The notes under the pieces were generated by a model. That model saw only the letters and a program-made list of their open reading frames with translations. It searched no databases and was not told the DNA's origin. Below are positions 11,279-23,699 of a stretch of 64,000 bases of DNA, one piece after another. Position 1 is the stretch's first letter; each line of letters starts with the position of its first letter. The position numbers and the translations under genes were made by a program. The stretch spans positions 1,244,586 to 1,308,585 of the forward strand of contig BCIX01000004.1 of NCBI GenBank assembly GCA_001600095.1, written 5' to 3'. The DNA is from Bullera alba (lineage: Eukaryota; Basidiomycota; Tremellomycetes; Tremellales; Bulleraceae).

Positions 11279-12745
11279 CCTAGGTTGGTCGGTCTTCTTC
11301 CGTTTTTCAGGTATACTGTTGATAACGAGTTGCGACGATTCTTCAATACAGCTGGTGTCTCGGTGAGTACAACTAAATGGACTTGAGTGAGTGAACGATG
11401 AGTGGAGTCAAGCAGTGTCAAGCGTCGAGATGCATCAGAGACTCTCCCGAATCCAAATTGCCAGACGAGCTAGGACGAGCTATGCACGAGTCTTCCTGAG
11501 TAGAATGCCGTCCAATGGGCCATGTAGTTACTTGACCTGCAAACACCCTGAAACTCCCTACAAGATCGCTTCTTCCCTCACATTACGCAATCGGCAACAT
11601 CCTGCCAGATCCTGCCTCTTTCGCGTCCCCCAGCGTCCTCCTCTTTCGCCTCTCCCGCGATCTGCCATCTCGTCGTGGCGCACGTAGATCACTCCGGGAG
11701 TGCGGGGCTGCAGGGGGCTGCGAAGCTGGGACCCGCGCTGCAGCTTGCGAGAGATGGCGTCCTCATAGCAGACATGCAGAGACGTGGCGAGTCGTAGAGA
11801 GTCGTACACTGCTGTACCGCTCTTCCTCGCTGTTCGCATCGTAGGCGTCTTCTCGCGTCGTCGCACTCCAGCATAGGGATTAGGCCGTTAGGGCTGATTA
11901 GGGCCGCTATCTAGATCCTAATCCCTGGTCTAATCTTCGCTTTTGTTCCAGGGCGAGGGCGCAGTGACGTCGTACTAACTGTTTGTGCGGAACATTAGGG
12001 AGCAATGAGTCTGCATGAGTCGCTCGAGCTAATGGAGGCTAATGCTGGCGCGTTTCACCAGGTCTCAAGTAAGCTTAACTTGCCGGGTGAACACCGGAAC
12101 GGCATTCCTACCGGACGTTTCAGTCCTTTTCAGTCGCACCAGCGAGCACCAGCGAGTGCTCGAGTTGAAGGATTGGTGCTCCTGATCCAGAGTCTCTGAA
12201 ACGAGAGGGTTCCCTCGGTAGGTGACTCTGCTGTCGTATCGCTGCTCATGATCGCACCAAGCATGCATGACGTTGACAAGCTACTCGCTTGAACAAACTA
12301 CGAATGAGGGACGATCTGCTCGTGACTATAGAGGTACAAACATGTAATGCAGTCGATCATCAGCGTGATCGGGTTCTAGTATCACAACAAGCTACGAGTA
12401 ATATATATTTGGTCGGCGCCCTCTCTACTTCCGCCGTGGTCGATACGGCAATGTACGCCTAGAGCTATGGATGGGGATTTTGACGACACGTCGAGTTTGG
12501 GATACAGTGTGAGTGATAGGCGATATGGTGGATCTATATCTTGGCGAAAGTGATTATAGGTGTGAGTCGACGCGAGCCGGATCGACTTGCAGTGGGCGCA
12601 GATGGTGGCTACAGGCTTAGGAGACGAGGCGGGGGNCGAATGCGGGNGCTGTCTAAAGATTATTGATGAGGTCGATGGATCCGACCATAATGTCCGTGGT
12701 GTCTATCTTGATGACGAGCGATTGAGAGCTCGCTCATTGAGGCGC
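11279..12745. other. Intergenic region (promoter of the GPI-type gene, 3' UTR of MedA-like gene)
   Basis: About 1.47 kb without a convincing gene. Scattered short frames on both strands lack conserved product or splice logic. Two ambiguous bases (N) lie near 12636 and 12647, so the local sequence is not fully resolved. Confidence 0.4.
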
Positions 12746-15358
12746 TTAGGCCAAGGCGGGGTAGACCACTCGAAGGTCGTTGGAGCTAGGCTGTCGGGAA
12801 TGGGTCTCGTGAACGTGGGGTAGTTGATGTACCGGTTCACCGTTGTATCCCATGGCATAGCTGCCCGGATGGGCAGTACACTCTTGTCTCGCCTCTCCCG
12901 GGTGGTTCATCCCTCCGATCGAGTGGTCCTGGGTGAGACTCGGGTCGACGTTGCCATGACCACTCCAGTATCCGCCGTGATGGGGGGCGTAGGGGCTGTG
13001 ATTGTGGTCGTGCTCGCCGTTCGAGGGTGACATGTTGACAAACTCGCTCGTGTGGGAGTACGAGTGAGAGTGGCTGTGATGCCCGTTCGCGTGGTGACTC
13101 TTCTCGGTAGGAGTGACCGCGTGCTGTTGTCCAACGGGGCCCGAGACCGATCGGTAGTGGTGGGGCGGGTCGTCGAGCTGTCTCTGGCTGGCCAGGCTAG
13201 GGAGGGATGGGATGGGCGCAATCTGGGTCATCTGCGGCGTCTGGGGAAGCGCATTGGAGGGGTACGTGCTGGCCGAGGAGGATGTCTCGCCGTAGTTGCT
13301 CGAGTCAGAGGACGAGTGGGAGATCAACGCCGGAGCGGGACCTGCCGAGTTGGGCTGGCTGTATGGCTCCTGGACCGGTAGGGGCGGAGGCATGATCGAA
13401 GGCGCATATGGGATCGGCGTGACCTGAGGTGAGGCCATACTGCCACCAGGGCCGGCGTAAGGGAAACTAGCAGACTGCTGGGAAAGTCAGCACCAGGTAA
13501 ATCATCGGCATTGAGGCAGCCGATCTACTCACGTATTTCCCAATAATCTTCTTCAAAGCCTGACCGAGGATGTCCCAGGGGAATACCTTGACGTCCTTCT
13601 CGATGTTCCTGGGCTTCGGGTTGGGGAAGCCCATGATCAACTTGAAGAAGTCCTCGGAACCGGGTTTGCTCTTGGAAACGGTGATGGGCCTGAATCCTTC
13701 CAAGTTTCGCCTGATCCTGTTCTTCTCCTCGACAGTGAATCGCGTACCGACCAACGCTTCCAGGAGGTAGATCGCGTCGACCGACGTGACAAAGCATTCG
13801 TTCTTGTCTTCTCGGAAGATGCACGAGATGATGATGGATTGCTGGGCCGAAGGGTACTCCTGTTGGGGTAGAGGTCGGAACGCGGCGAAGATCGTCGTCC
13901 CGTCTTGTCGTCTCCAGAACTGTACCAGCCGTCTGCGGTTGATCCACTCTTCTTGCGTCCTAACATGGAGTCAGCACGACATTCTGAAATCATCACATCC
14001 ACAAGACTTACCAGCCTTTCGACATCGAGTCGAGGTCGCCTGTGAGTTCCAGCGAGGCTTTTGATGACGTTGACATAACGTAAGGGTTCATTGGCAACGA
14101 GTTGATGTTCGGTGGAACGACCTGAGTGGCCCTCATCAAGCTCGGCTGCGCTGCACCGCTCTCGACGGCGTGAGGGACGGGCGGGTAGTTGTTCGAAGGG
14201 AGAGTTGGCGCGGATGGCATGGTGGCGGATGATGGAATGTAGGGGGAAGAGTATGGTCCGTCCGGGTTGGGACTACTCTGGTAGGCTGGAGGCGGAGCCA
14301 TCTGAGGGTATTGGTGGATCTCGGGCGAGTGCTCGTAATTGCTTTTCGACGACAAGACACGTCGGTGTAGCAAGTCGTTGGGCGATGGTCGATGCGATTC
14401 CAAAGCCTCTCCACTTCGCTTCAGGGGGTTTACCGAGGATGGGTTGAAGTTGTTGTATTGATAGGCTGCAGAAAGTCAGTCCGCGATTCTACAGACGCGT
14501 CACGAGTCACTGCTTACCTCGCGATCCCGTGTTCGTATAGGAAAAGTCGCCCATGGTGACAGTCTCGATGATCGCGTGGGATCCATCTAGCACTTGGACG
14601 AAGACGGGGATCGTGTTCTGCCTGCCCATGGCCGAGGCACCCGTACTGCTCCAGCTGGGCACCACAGCGTTCAACTGACACATCTGTCCTCCATTACTCG
14701 CCGTCGACTGGTTGCTCAGCACCATGACCTGTGTCTGGACTGGATGTTGGCCAAACACGACTCTCAGCGCCCTTCCACTTGATGAAGCCTGGTGACCGGG
14801 CGAGCGGGATGTATCATCTGGCGAGCTAGGCGGAAAGTTGACATCGCACTTGATCGTCAATGTCGTTCCCTGACATCCTTCGCTCGGTCCATGCTCGTAT
14901 ATCGTGACGTGTTGGTGAGTCGCCTCTTCCAGAGGTGCCGAATTCGACTGCATCATCGACGGTTGGGATAGAGCAGGGGGCTCGGTAGTGAGCGCGTCGA
15001 AATGCGATGGCAACGAGGGCGACATGTACTGCTGTTGATGCAATGCTCGAGATGAGGAAGGAACGACGGTTTGAAGTTGATAATTCGAACTGCTGGCACC
15101 TCTGTTCGCGGCAGTGGGCGTGTGAGGCGAGTAGTTTGCGCCGGGACTGGAAGATGGACCGTTTGCGTAAAGGCTGGGGTCCATTCCCGGAGTGCGAGGG
15201 ATATAAGCGTGTGCTGGCGCGGTGGGTGTAGGTGGAAGTGGTGGCGGGGGCTGGTAGTACCGCTGAGCTGGTTGTGGCGGGGGATATGGGTAAGAAGAAG
15301 GCGAGGGGTGGATGACTGGAGATTGGTACATGCCTGGTTCGCGGATGTCGGTCAGCAT
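12746..15358 (-). CDS. Medusa/MedA-type developmental transcription regulator (DUF7082)
   Basis: Four exons (15358-14518, 14465-14012, 13959-13533, 13477-12746) give 817 aa. The N-terminal half is Pro/Ser/Gln/Tyr-rich and disordered, with an Ig-like conserved strand set before the first splice (TIPVFVQVLDGSHAIIETVT). The centre is the DUF7082 domain of Aspergillus MedA and basidiomycete Med1: TQEEWINRRRLVQFWRRQDG, then TRFTVEEKNRIRRNLEGFRP, FFKLIMGFPNPKPRNIEKDV and VFPWDILGQALKKIIGKY. The C-terminal 240 residues are Ser/His/Pro-rich with a run of HSHSYSH type. Known: MedA-family proteins govern conidiation, adhesion and morphogenesis; a matching role here is inference. A long upstream region with a candidate 5' UTR splice donor at about 15483 suggests a long leader. 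Confidence 0.9.
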
Positions 15359-18300
15359 TGTAATTCTGACCGGCTGGTGTAAGATTCATGACACGTGACA
15401 GGACCAAAAAGGTCCGAGCCCGGCCGAGGACCAACAGTGGATGCAACGACATGGCCGACCATGAAGGAGAGGACATTACTCACCTGTAGAGGATGTAGAC
15501 AGGTGATAAGATGAGGAAGTGGGCCGGTAGGTGTTGATCGACGGCAGGCGGGATTCCGAGACAGGTCCGAATCGGGAGGTGAGACAGCCGTTTATCGATG
15601 AAACAGGGGAACAGAGTCGGTGTGTCGGGAGTTGATAGATTAGATACGAGGTCGAGGAGAAGGGCGTAAAAGATGTTAGCGTTGTGCTAGAGGATACAAG
15701 TGGTCGTGAAGAGAGTAGCAAGAGTGATGAGAATCGAAAGACACAGATGGAAGAAAGAGATCGACTCAAGAGACGTCGAGGCGATCGGCGACGATGCGAA
15801 GGGATCCACACGAACCGGTCCCAGAGATCACCCAGAGATTAAAGCGATAGCGGGCGAGAGGAGAGGGCAGCCTGTCGGGGGCGAATGGCCATCATTCAGA
15901 GATTAGGCTTTTCCTCGACCGCAAGTGGGAAAGTTGTCCTGGACACGAGCTCATGGGCGAGGGACGAGGAACGGGGTAGGGTGGTTGGCTCTCGCCTGAA
16001 TTCCCTGGAAAAGGAAATCAGAGGCCTTTTGGTCGATGCCAGCGCTGCCCTCGAAGAGATCGAAGGGAGCGTCGAGGTCGTGGTCGTGGTCGATCGAAGA
16101 AGCCGGAGTGTGGAGTGGACGAGGAGGCGTTCAGGTCGTTGACACGAACACGAGACTAGATGCTGATTCGAGCAGATTGTGAAGTGAGAGAGTTCCACAG
16201 ATGCCAGTTTGGCAGCTGGGTGAGGAACTGTGAGGGGTGAGGAGGAGTTAGAGTGTACCTTGATTACGGCGCCTCCTGCGGTAAATTACCTGGAGGCGTC
16301 GTCGATAGCGTAGGTGGACCAAGTCGAGTCCGGCTGTTCCAGGCGGAAGCCCAGGAACGAGCTGACAACGGTGGTGATGGTGGTAAAGGTGGCCTCACGC
16401 CCTCAAGATCCATGACCCTCGCCACAGAAACTCTCGAGCCGGAAAAGGGATGGGGAGGGAGAGAGGCAGGAAAGCAGGACCGGATCATTTACACAGGGTT
16501 TCCAAAGAGCCGGATCAAACGAGGCACAAGGACAGAAGAAACCAGAAGAAGCCACCTGAAGCCACGCAGGCTAGAACCGGATCGGGAAGTATCCCGGTTG
16601 GGCAGCGAGGGGCAGCGCCAGGGATGACCCAGGGAAGATTTAGCAGGCGCCGGGTGACGAAAACGCCACCCGGCAAAGCCGAATCTGGCCCTGATCCGGC
16701 GTGGAAGAGAGGAGGGGGATGACGGCAGTATACCGCAAGACACCTAATTCGTGCACAGCTCAAATAGAAGCCAAAAAGGGGGATTACGACCTCCAAAGAG
16801 CAAGGACCAAAGTGTAATAGAAGGATTTGAGGGTATTTGAGGGATGTGAAGGAAATGTACTCACACTGTGTGACGGTCCAAGGCGGTGAAGGTCGGTGTG
16901 TGCTGGACCAAGCGACCTGTGATGACGTGCCTACGAGGCAGAAGATCGGTTTGCTGAAATCTCGACGACGATCGACGCAGAGACACAAGTGGAGAGAGCG
17001 AGAATGGCGATTGAGAACGAAAGGAAATGTCTCGGAATCTCGTGATCTTCCACTCGTCCTTATAAGGTGTTTCACAAGACGCTCGGTCTTGAGTCGACTT
17101 GTGTACTGCCTCTTCCCAATCGCAATGTTGTTCGCCACGATGGGGATGCTTCTGGACGGGGAGGGACGAGAAATGCCAGCCGCGTTGGAATGTACGGGAA
17201 GAGGGGTATCTCGAGTCCCTGGGCTCTGCTGCTCACTCTCCCATATTGATCACGGTCGCGCCATTCACCCGCCTGGCCCACGCAAATGGTACTAACGATC
17301 GGCTGAACAGCAAGCAATTCCCACACTCGTTGACCATCCTTGCTCTCTCGCCTCCCTCCGGCCACCCAGACCCAGCACCTCGCGGTCTGTCCAGGTCACT
17401 TATGGCCTAGAACCTAGGCACTTGTCGGATGGAAAAGAGAAGGGGGGCGAAATGACGGGGCTTAATGAGCCGTACCTGACCAGCACGGCGGCAGAGGAGG
17501 GCAGAGGCGACAGTCTTGACCAACAGAGGAGAGGGAAGTCGAGGGAATTCGATGCAATTTCGCCGCCCAGTCCAAATCCAAATCTCAAGCTGTGCCCTTC
17601 GAAAGTTTGAACCGCATATCCGGCTAACCCACTCGCTCCACTCTGGGGTCACTGTGACCTATATCCTGATGCTCGCTCCACTCCATGCGTGATAGCTTCC
17701 CATTTTGACAAACTCGTAGTGACAGACGCATGGTCCATGGAGATGGGTACAGCGACAACGATGACCGATCTTGGCTCGATGAGGAATGAGGGTTTCAAAC
17801 GCCGTGACGAGTGGAGCAGGAACCAAACGCTGATCACGAGACAGACCAAGACCTCCCTAGACTATCTTCTCCGCAGCATCCACATCGAGCGGAAGGCGAT
17901 CTTCCCACTAGCCATCCAGACACCGATCTCCGACTATCCGTCACTCAATCCACTAACTTCGCTCATCGGGTTTCAACTTCCGGGCGACTTGGGGGCGATG
18001 GAACTACGCAGCAGGGAAGACGGGACCGTGACGCAGTGAAGGCAGTGGCAGGTGACCAGAACGAGAGAAAAGTAAAACGATAAAGAATGGAAGATGGACA
18101 GGAGGAGGGAAGGAGAGTCGCTCACCGGTCAGGCTTTGTCCGCCTTCCTCCTGCTTACAGGTGTAAGCCGTCGCACCGGCCTGCGCGCTCGTCCAAGACC
18201 CGGCAAGGATCTCCGTCGGGAAAGTCGGCACCACCGCGGAGTAGAGGCCTCCGTAGGGTGGGATCAAGATTGCTGACTTTGCCGACGGGTCGGAATCCTC

Positions 18301-18410
18301 AGGTTCGGGCACGTTGGTTGAGGAGCCGTTCGGGGCGGTAAGGTAGAATAGCTGGTCGAGTGTAATATTGAACATCTCGAGCAGCCACTAGGGAGGATGA
18401 AGGGCATTGT

Positions 18411-18440
18411 GAGGAGTGTTTGTCCGAGGAGTGTTTGTCC
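18411..18440. repeat. 15-nt tandem duplication
   Basis: The unit gaggagtgtttgtcc occurs twice head to tail with no mismatch, in non-coding sequence upstream of the MedA-like gene. Confidence 0.9.
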
Positions 18441-18495
18441 GGGGAGAGCGAACATGATGAGGGTATTCGGCGGAATAGGAGAGAACAGGTCAGCG

Positions 18496-18527
18496 TAAAG
18501 AGAAACGAGCATAAAGAGAAACGAGCA
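18496..18527. repeat. 16-nt tandem duplication
   Basis: The unit taaagagaaacgagca occurs twice head to tail with no mismatch. Confidence 0.9.
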
Positions 18528-20133
18528 TGATAGCGACGTGAGTGAAGGCAGAAGAAAAGATATCTGACGTACTCCAACCTTACGTTCCGCGCTACATCAT
18601 TGGTAGTCAGCACACAGTCACATCATGGACGAGTTGAGTCACAAGAGCGGACCTGAATAAGGAGGGGAATTGGGGAAGTGGCAGCTGGCTCAGAGCCTGG
18701 AGGTAGTGGCAAACTCCTTTTCATCTCTGCTATCTCGACCATCTTCAACTCTCCCGATGGGCAACTCGCATGTGGATGCATGGAGTGATATTTGGCAGAA
18801 GAAGAGATGGGATGTCGGACAAGACAAGGGTCGGAGTCCACTTCGAAAATGGCGACATTGGCGAATCGACGAGACGCCGACGGTAGCTGGCGCTGCAGAG
18901 AGGAAATTGAGAAACTCACCCGGCGCCCCCTAGTCTTTCGCGTTCCTGATTGTCTCTCTCCTTGCCCGTCCTTGGTCGCTTTGGCCGGTCGTCGTCGGGC
19001 TAAGGAGTCTGAGAATGATCGTGGATCAGCGAGCTGACTATTGGAAGTAAGCAAGTGGTTTGGTGAGTGATGAATGTCGGAGAATGACAGAAAGTGTATG
19101 GAAACCCGGAAGAAAGTATGGGGGGATGATAGACACAAACAGTGAAACGACCTGGACACCATCATCAGTCAAGTTCAATCGCCGAAAACGATCACAGAGG
19201 GAGAAGCAAGGCTAGGGTCGTGGAGCGAGGGGATGGGGGAGAGGGATTGAACGTCAAGATCACTCCGAGAAGAAGGTGAGTTGAACGATGATGATGGTTG
19301 GTCACGCTCCTGCGAGCTCCACTGGGCGGCTGGTCACCTCACGACCATCAGGCCGTTCCTGACTCCTTCGACATCCTTTCGATGTGACAATCTCCGTCTG
19401 GCACAACTCTCCTCCCATGCCCGCTCCCCCTCGCGCAAGCCGAACAAAGTTCTGATCATTTCGCGATGGTGCGATCCGCAGGAAATAGGGTTGAAATCGA
19501 AAGGATGGCTGAGGGCTACCTAGGCAAAGATCAAGCAAGGTGAATGAGCGAGTGGGTTCGGAAACATGGCAGTAGTGAAAGACATAGTGGCGAGGTCGAG
19601 GCAGTGTTCTTTCTGCTGGCGAGGAAGCAACAGGCCACTCTTATACCAAGGGCAGGTTAGTCGATGATCGAGAGGAGCTTTCGATACTACGAGAGGAGGC
19701 GAGTGCGTATCATCAACGAGTAACCCATGGAGTCAAAGGACCCCCTGGCGTTAGAGCTAACTCCGTTCCTGGCGGAACGTGCGAGGGTGAGTATGGGCAT
19801 GATCCGTCGGCATGCAGAGGGGTCCTTTGATACCGTAGTCCCACGAGGCGGTGTTGGTCAGAGCGGAGTACAGGCGGTAAGTATGGATCCGAGCACAACC
19901 ATGCTGAACACTGAGGTCGCTGCGACGACTGGCCTATTAATCCCGACACCGACACATGTCGCCGGAGATCTAGATCGGAGAGGTGATGAGTCCATGCATG
20001 ATAAACCGGTGAATATGCTGTGAGAAAGATCTCCGAAATTGCTGCTGCTCCTATGTCCCAGTGGGATGGGTACGCTCCGTCCTCCTGCGTTTTCTCTTGC
20101 TTCTGCGCTACTGCTCGACCTGACGTGAAGAGT

Positions 20134-20736
20134 TTACTCGTTGATCTTGGCCAAGATCTCGGCGTCCTTGAAGAGGTGGTATTCCTAAGCCAAGTAGTCA
20201 GTCTATAATTCGCCTTCGGACGAGACAGCACTATGAAATGCTGTTCTTGATACTGGGAGACAAGCCAGACATCGAAGCCACGATACACTCACCTCCTCTC
20301 CGACCTTGATGGGACTGCCTCCCCATCCTGGAAGCAGAACCCTATCGCCTACGCTAACAGAAACTGGCTGAATAACGCCATCCTTGTTGGGGGCACCGGG
20401 TCCGACGGCAATGACAGTAGCTTCGGGCAGAGGCGAGGCGGTAGCGGAAGAAGGGAGGAAGATACCAGTAGCAGTTTTCTAAAACCGAAATCAGCTGAAC
20501 TCCGACTTTGCGGTACGACTTGTAGCTAGTACTATGAGATAGCACCAAATGGCACTCACAGTCTCAGCTTTGAACCTCTGAACCAGAACTCGGTCGAAGA
20601 GGGGCTGCAGAGCTCGGATGTTCTTGAATGTGGCGGCCTAGCATAAGTGTCAGTCATGATCCGCTTTGTCACAGTCGAGGTGGAGGTGCGGCAGGTGGGA
20701 GGTCGTGGGTCGCCTTCTCTCCTACAAACTCACCAT
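20134..20736 (-). CDS. HSP10: Mitochondrial co-chaperonin HSP10 (GroES/Cpn10)
   Basis: HSP10 caps the HSP60 folding chamber in the mitochondrial matrix. The spliced product is 105 aa, the family's size: LQPLFDRVLVQRFKAETKTA, the mobile-loop region TATGIFLPSSATASPLPEA, the dome segment VGDRVLLPGWGGSPIKVG, and the end HLFKDAEILAKINE. Exons: 20736-20734, 20637-20560, 20478-20293 and 20184-20134, all with GT/AG borders. The first coding exon is the ATG alone, spliced directly to GCC. The gene faces away from HSP60 with 374 bp between the two start codons, so the two partners probably share one promoter and are co-regulated. Confidence 0.95.
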
Positions 20737-21110
20737 TGTGATTGTAGGTGTGAGCTGCTAGTAGTAACCGGGGTGAGCTGTCTTGACGAGTATTGCGGAT
20801 ATAGAGACCTGAGCGATGTAGAGGATGTCGGCAGCACTCCTTGTCGAGGATGCACGATCGAGGTTTCTAGATGGTTCCGGCTAACTCCAAAAAAAGGCGG
20901 AGGTGGGTGATTTGAAATTTTGGCTGGCTCGGGCTACATCGTACACCTTTTGCCGCCTCCTCTATCGACTTTCTCGACTGTCAATCTCTCTTCGATCTAC
21001 TCATTCTCTCCGGCCTCATCACAAGCCTCAAAAGTAGCTGTCAATCGACCACTACACCAATCTCTCATCACCTATCTTCACCACCTTAAAATCTGCACCA
21101 CAACAGCACG
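20737..21110. promoter_or_regulatory. Bidirectional HSP10/HSP60 promoter with candidate heat-shock element
   Basis: This is the only space between the two divergent chaperonin genes. At 20864-20878 three alternating pentamers tTTCt-aGATg-gTTCc resemble a heat-shock element (nTTCn-nGAAn-nTTCn) with one mismatch in the middle unit. A T/C-rich stretch near 20950-21100 on the plus strand is probably the HSP60 leader. Element assignment is from pattern only. Confidence 0.5.
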
Positions 21111-22428
21111 ATGATGAACATTGCTCGATCCCGTGCCGCCCTTCCCCGACCCGCCAGACTGGCCCAGTCCGTCTCGGCCGTCTCGAAACGAGGATACGCC
21201 AAGGATGTCGTCTTTGGCAACGATGCCAGGCAAGGCATGCTCAGAGGTGTTGACATTCTCGCCAAGGCCGTCTCTGCGACTCTTGGTCCAAAAGGCCGAA
21301 CGGTCATCATCGGTAGGTGAAACGTTCGCTGTATCCTCGAAATTTCATTGCTGACGCTCTTCGTCTTAGGCCAGAGCTTTGGTGGACCAAAGATCACCAA
21401 GGACGGTGTGTCGGTCGCCAAGGCCATCACATTGAAAGACCCCGTTGAGAACCTCGGTGCTAGGTGAGTAATGAGGTCCCACTTGCGCCGACATTCTGCT
21501 GAGACATCGTCGCTAGACTCGTTCAAGATGTCGCTTCGAAGACAAACGACACTGCTGGTGATGGTACGACCACCGCCACCGTCCTCGCCAGGGCTATCTA
21601 CTCCGAGGGTGTCAAGAACGTGGCTGCTGGATGCAACCCAATGGACCTGAGACGAGGTTCCCAGAAGGCCGTCGAGAAGGTCCTCGAGGTCCTCGAGGCG
21701 AACAAGAGGGACATCACCACCAGCGAGGAGATTGCTCAGGTCAGTGGTTCTCATATCATTTCACGGGAAAGCCGCTGAACTCCTTCCAGGTCGCCACCAT
21801 TTCCGCCAACGGTGACAAGCACATTGGAAACATCATCGCCCAGGCCATGGAGAAGGTCGGCAAGGAGGGTGTTATCACTGTCAAAGAAGGAAGGACGATC
21901 GAGGACGAGATCGAGATCACCGAGGGAATGCGATTCGACCGAGGCTTCCTCTCGCCATACATGATCACCGACGCCAAGAACCAGCGAGTCGAGCTCGAGA
22001 AGCCATTCATCCTGCTATCGGAGAAGAAGATCTCTGCTCTCCAGGACATCCTCCCCTCGCTCGAGATCGCCGCTCAGACCAGACGACCTCTGCTCATCAT
22101 TGCCGAGGACGTCGACGGAGAGGCTCTCGCCGCCATCATCCTCAACAAGCTCCGTGGCCAGCTCTCCGTCGCCGCCGTCAAGGCTCCAGGCTTCGGTGAC
22201 AACCGAAAGTCGATCTTGGGCGATCTCGCCATCTTGACCGGCGGAAGCGTCTTCACTGAGGAGCTCGATGTCAAACTTGACAAGGCCACGCCAGAGCTGT
22301 TCGGTTCCACCGGTTCCGTCACCATCACTAAGGAGGACACCATCATCCTCAACGGTGAAGGAGAGAAGTCTGCTATCCAGGCCCGATGTGAGCAGATCCG
22401 AGGTGTCATCAACGACGCCACGACATCC

Positions 22429-22469
<41 letters not shown>

Positions 22470-22515
22470 GGGCGGTGGTGTTGCCGTGATCAAGGTCGGA
22501 GGCAGCTCCGAGGTC

Positions 22516-22547
<32 letters not shown>

Positions 22548-23083
22548 CGCTTTGAACGCTACTCGAGCTGCCGTCGAGGAGGGTATCGTTCCAGGTGGTG
22601 GAACAGCGCTTCTCGTGAGTATTGCCGACTCATTCATGATACTGGAAACTGAAACTGACACTCCAATCTCTGTAGAAAGCCTCGGCTACGCTCGAGGGCC
22701 TCGCTGTGGACAACTTTGACCAGAAGCTCGGTGTCTCCATCATCCGACAGGCCATCCTACGACCCTGCCGAACCATCGTAGACAATGCCGGTGAGGAGGG
22801 ATCCGTCGTTGTCGGTCGACTGCTGTCGGAAGAGTACGCCGGAGCCGACAAGTTCAACTGGGGTTACGACGCCGCCACCTCTCAATACAGAGATATGATC
22901 GCTGCCGGTATCCTCGACCCCCTGAAGGTCGTTCGAACCGCCTTGGTGGACGCTTCCGGTGTTGCCAGTCTGTTGACGACGAGCGAGGCTTGTGTCGTTG
23001 AGATCGAGGACAAGAGCGCGCCAGGAGGTATGGGAGGTATGCCAGGTATGGGTGGCATGGGCGGCATGGGTGGTATGATGTAA
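21111..23083 (+). CDS. HSP60: Mitochondrial chaperonin HSP60 (GroEL/Cpn60)
   Basis: HSP60 folds imported matrix proteins together with HSP10. The first 27 or so residues are an Arg/Ser/Ala-rich mitochondrial presequence (ending [12 protein letters not shown]). The chaperonin core shows [13 protein letters not shown] with the intron inside it, the nucleotide motif [28 protein letters not shown], and [11 protein letters not shown]. The tail is the characteristic Gly-Met repeat [19 protein letters not shown]. Exons: 21111-21312, 21370-21463, 21517-21739, 21790-22614 and 22676-23083, giving 583 aa. Two ATG codons stand side by side at the start; the first is taken. Strong codon bias (C-ending codons) fits high expression. 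It shares its promoter with HSP10. Confidence 0.98.
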
Positions 23084-23699
23084 AAGGAGAAGTAGTATGA
23101 AGGATGAAGAGCTCGAGAAGCTGAGAGACGATCGGAGTAGAGGGTCTTTGCGACCGGGCAATGAAAGAAGTTTGGGCTGATAAATAGTGTACGCATCACG
23201 GTTCCCCTCATCGGCATTGATGCTCAGGCTATAGCATGCATCTCCACTCACGACTAACGCATGCGGTTGTTTGTCACGAGAGCACTACATGCTGAGCAGG
23301 ATGAAGAGCGTCAACACCTGCTAAACGAGATGGGACTGTATTGACTTCGCACAGGTATTGTGTCACGCCAATGACGTCGGACCCCGGGGGAAGAGTGTAA
23401 GGTGCGTATTTTGGTCGATGCGAGATGTTGCACCACATTTTCGAAACACGTCACATCCTGCAAGAAGGGTGACCGCCTTCGTGAGACGCATTATTGTGAG
23501 TGAGTTGTGATCAACCTTTGACCCTCCCTCCTTTTAAGTCATGACGATACTTCAAAGAGTGTTTGCCTTGGGGTCAGGGTATAAGCGGCGGATGACTAGT
23601 CTGCGTCTGCCGCAAATCCCAATAGTCTCTTTATCACCTCACCCCTCGTAAGCACCCCACTCACACACCACCAACGGATCAACCACCAACGGATCAACC
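23084..23699. other. Intergenic region with TATA box of the downstream small gene
   Basis: About 615 bp between HSP60 and a small gene. A TATA-type box (tataag, 23580-23585) lies about 115 bp before the next start. A perfect 15-nt tandem duplication abuts that start codon. Confidence 0.4.

Larger units (their letters stand above)
15359..20133. other. 4.8-kb region without a firm gene, probably long leader/promoter of the MedA-like gene
   Basis: This lies upstream of the MedA-like start and ends at the HSP10 stop. A good GTGAGT donor on the minus strand near 15483, paired with an acceptor close before the start codon, indicates at least one 5' UTR intron. Other donor-like sites occur near 18120 and 18910. 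One minus-strand open frame at 18004-18375 has coding-like composition (see findings). Two short tandem duplications lie at 18411-18440 and 18496-18527. Minus-strand sequence is pyrimidine-rich over long stretches. No homologous protein was recognised. Confidence 0.4.

Noticed and set aside
16515..17138. 207-codon minus-strand frame upstream of the MedA-like gene
   Set aside because: Its composition is Cys/Leu/Arg-rich without domain, and it lies in pyrimidine-rich sequence with no splice logic; most likely chance.
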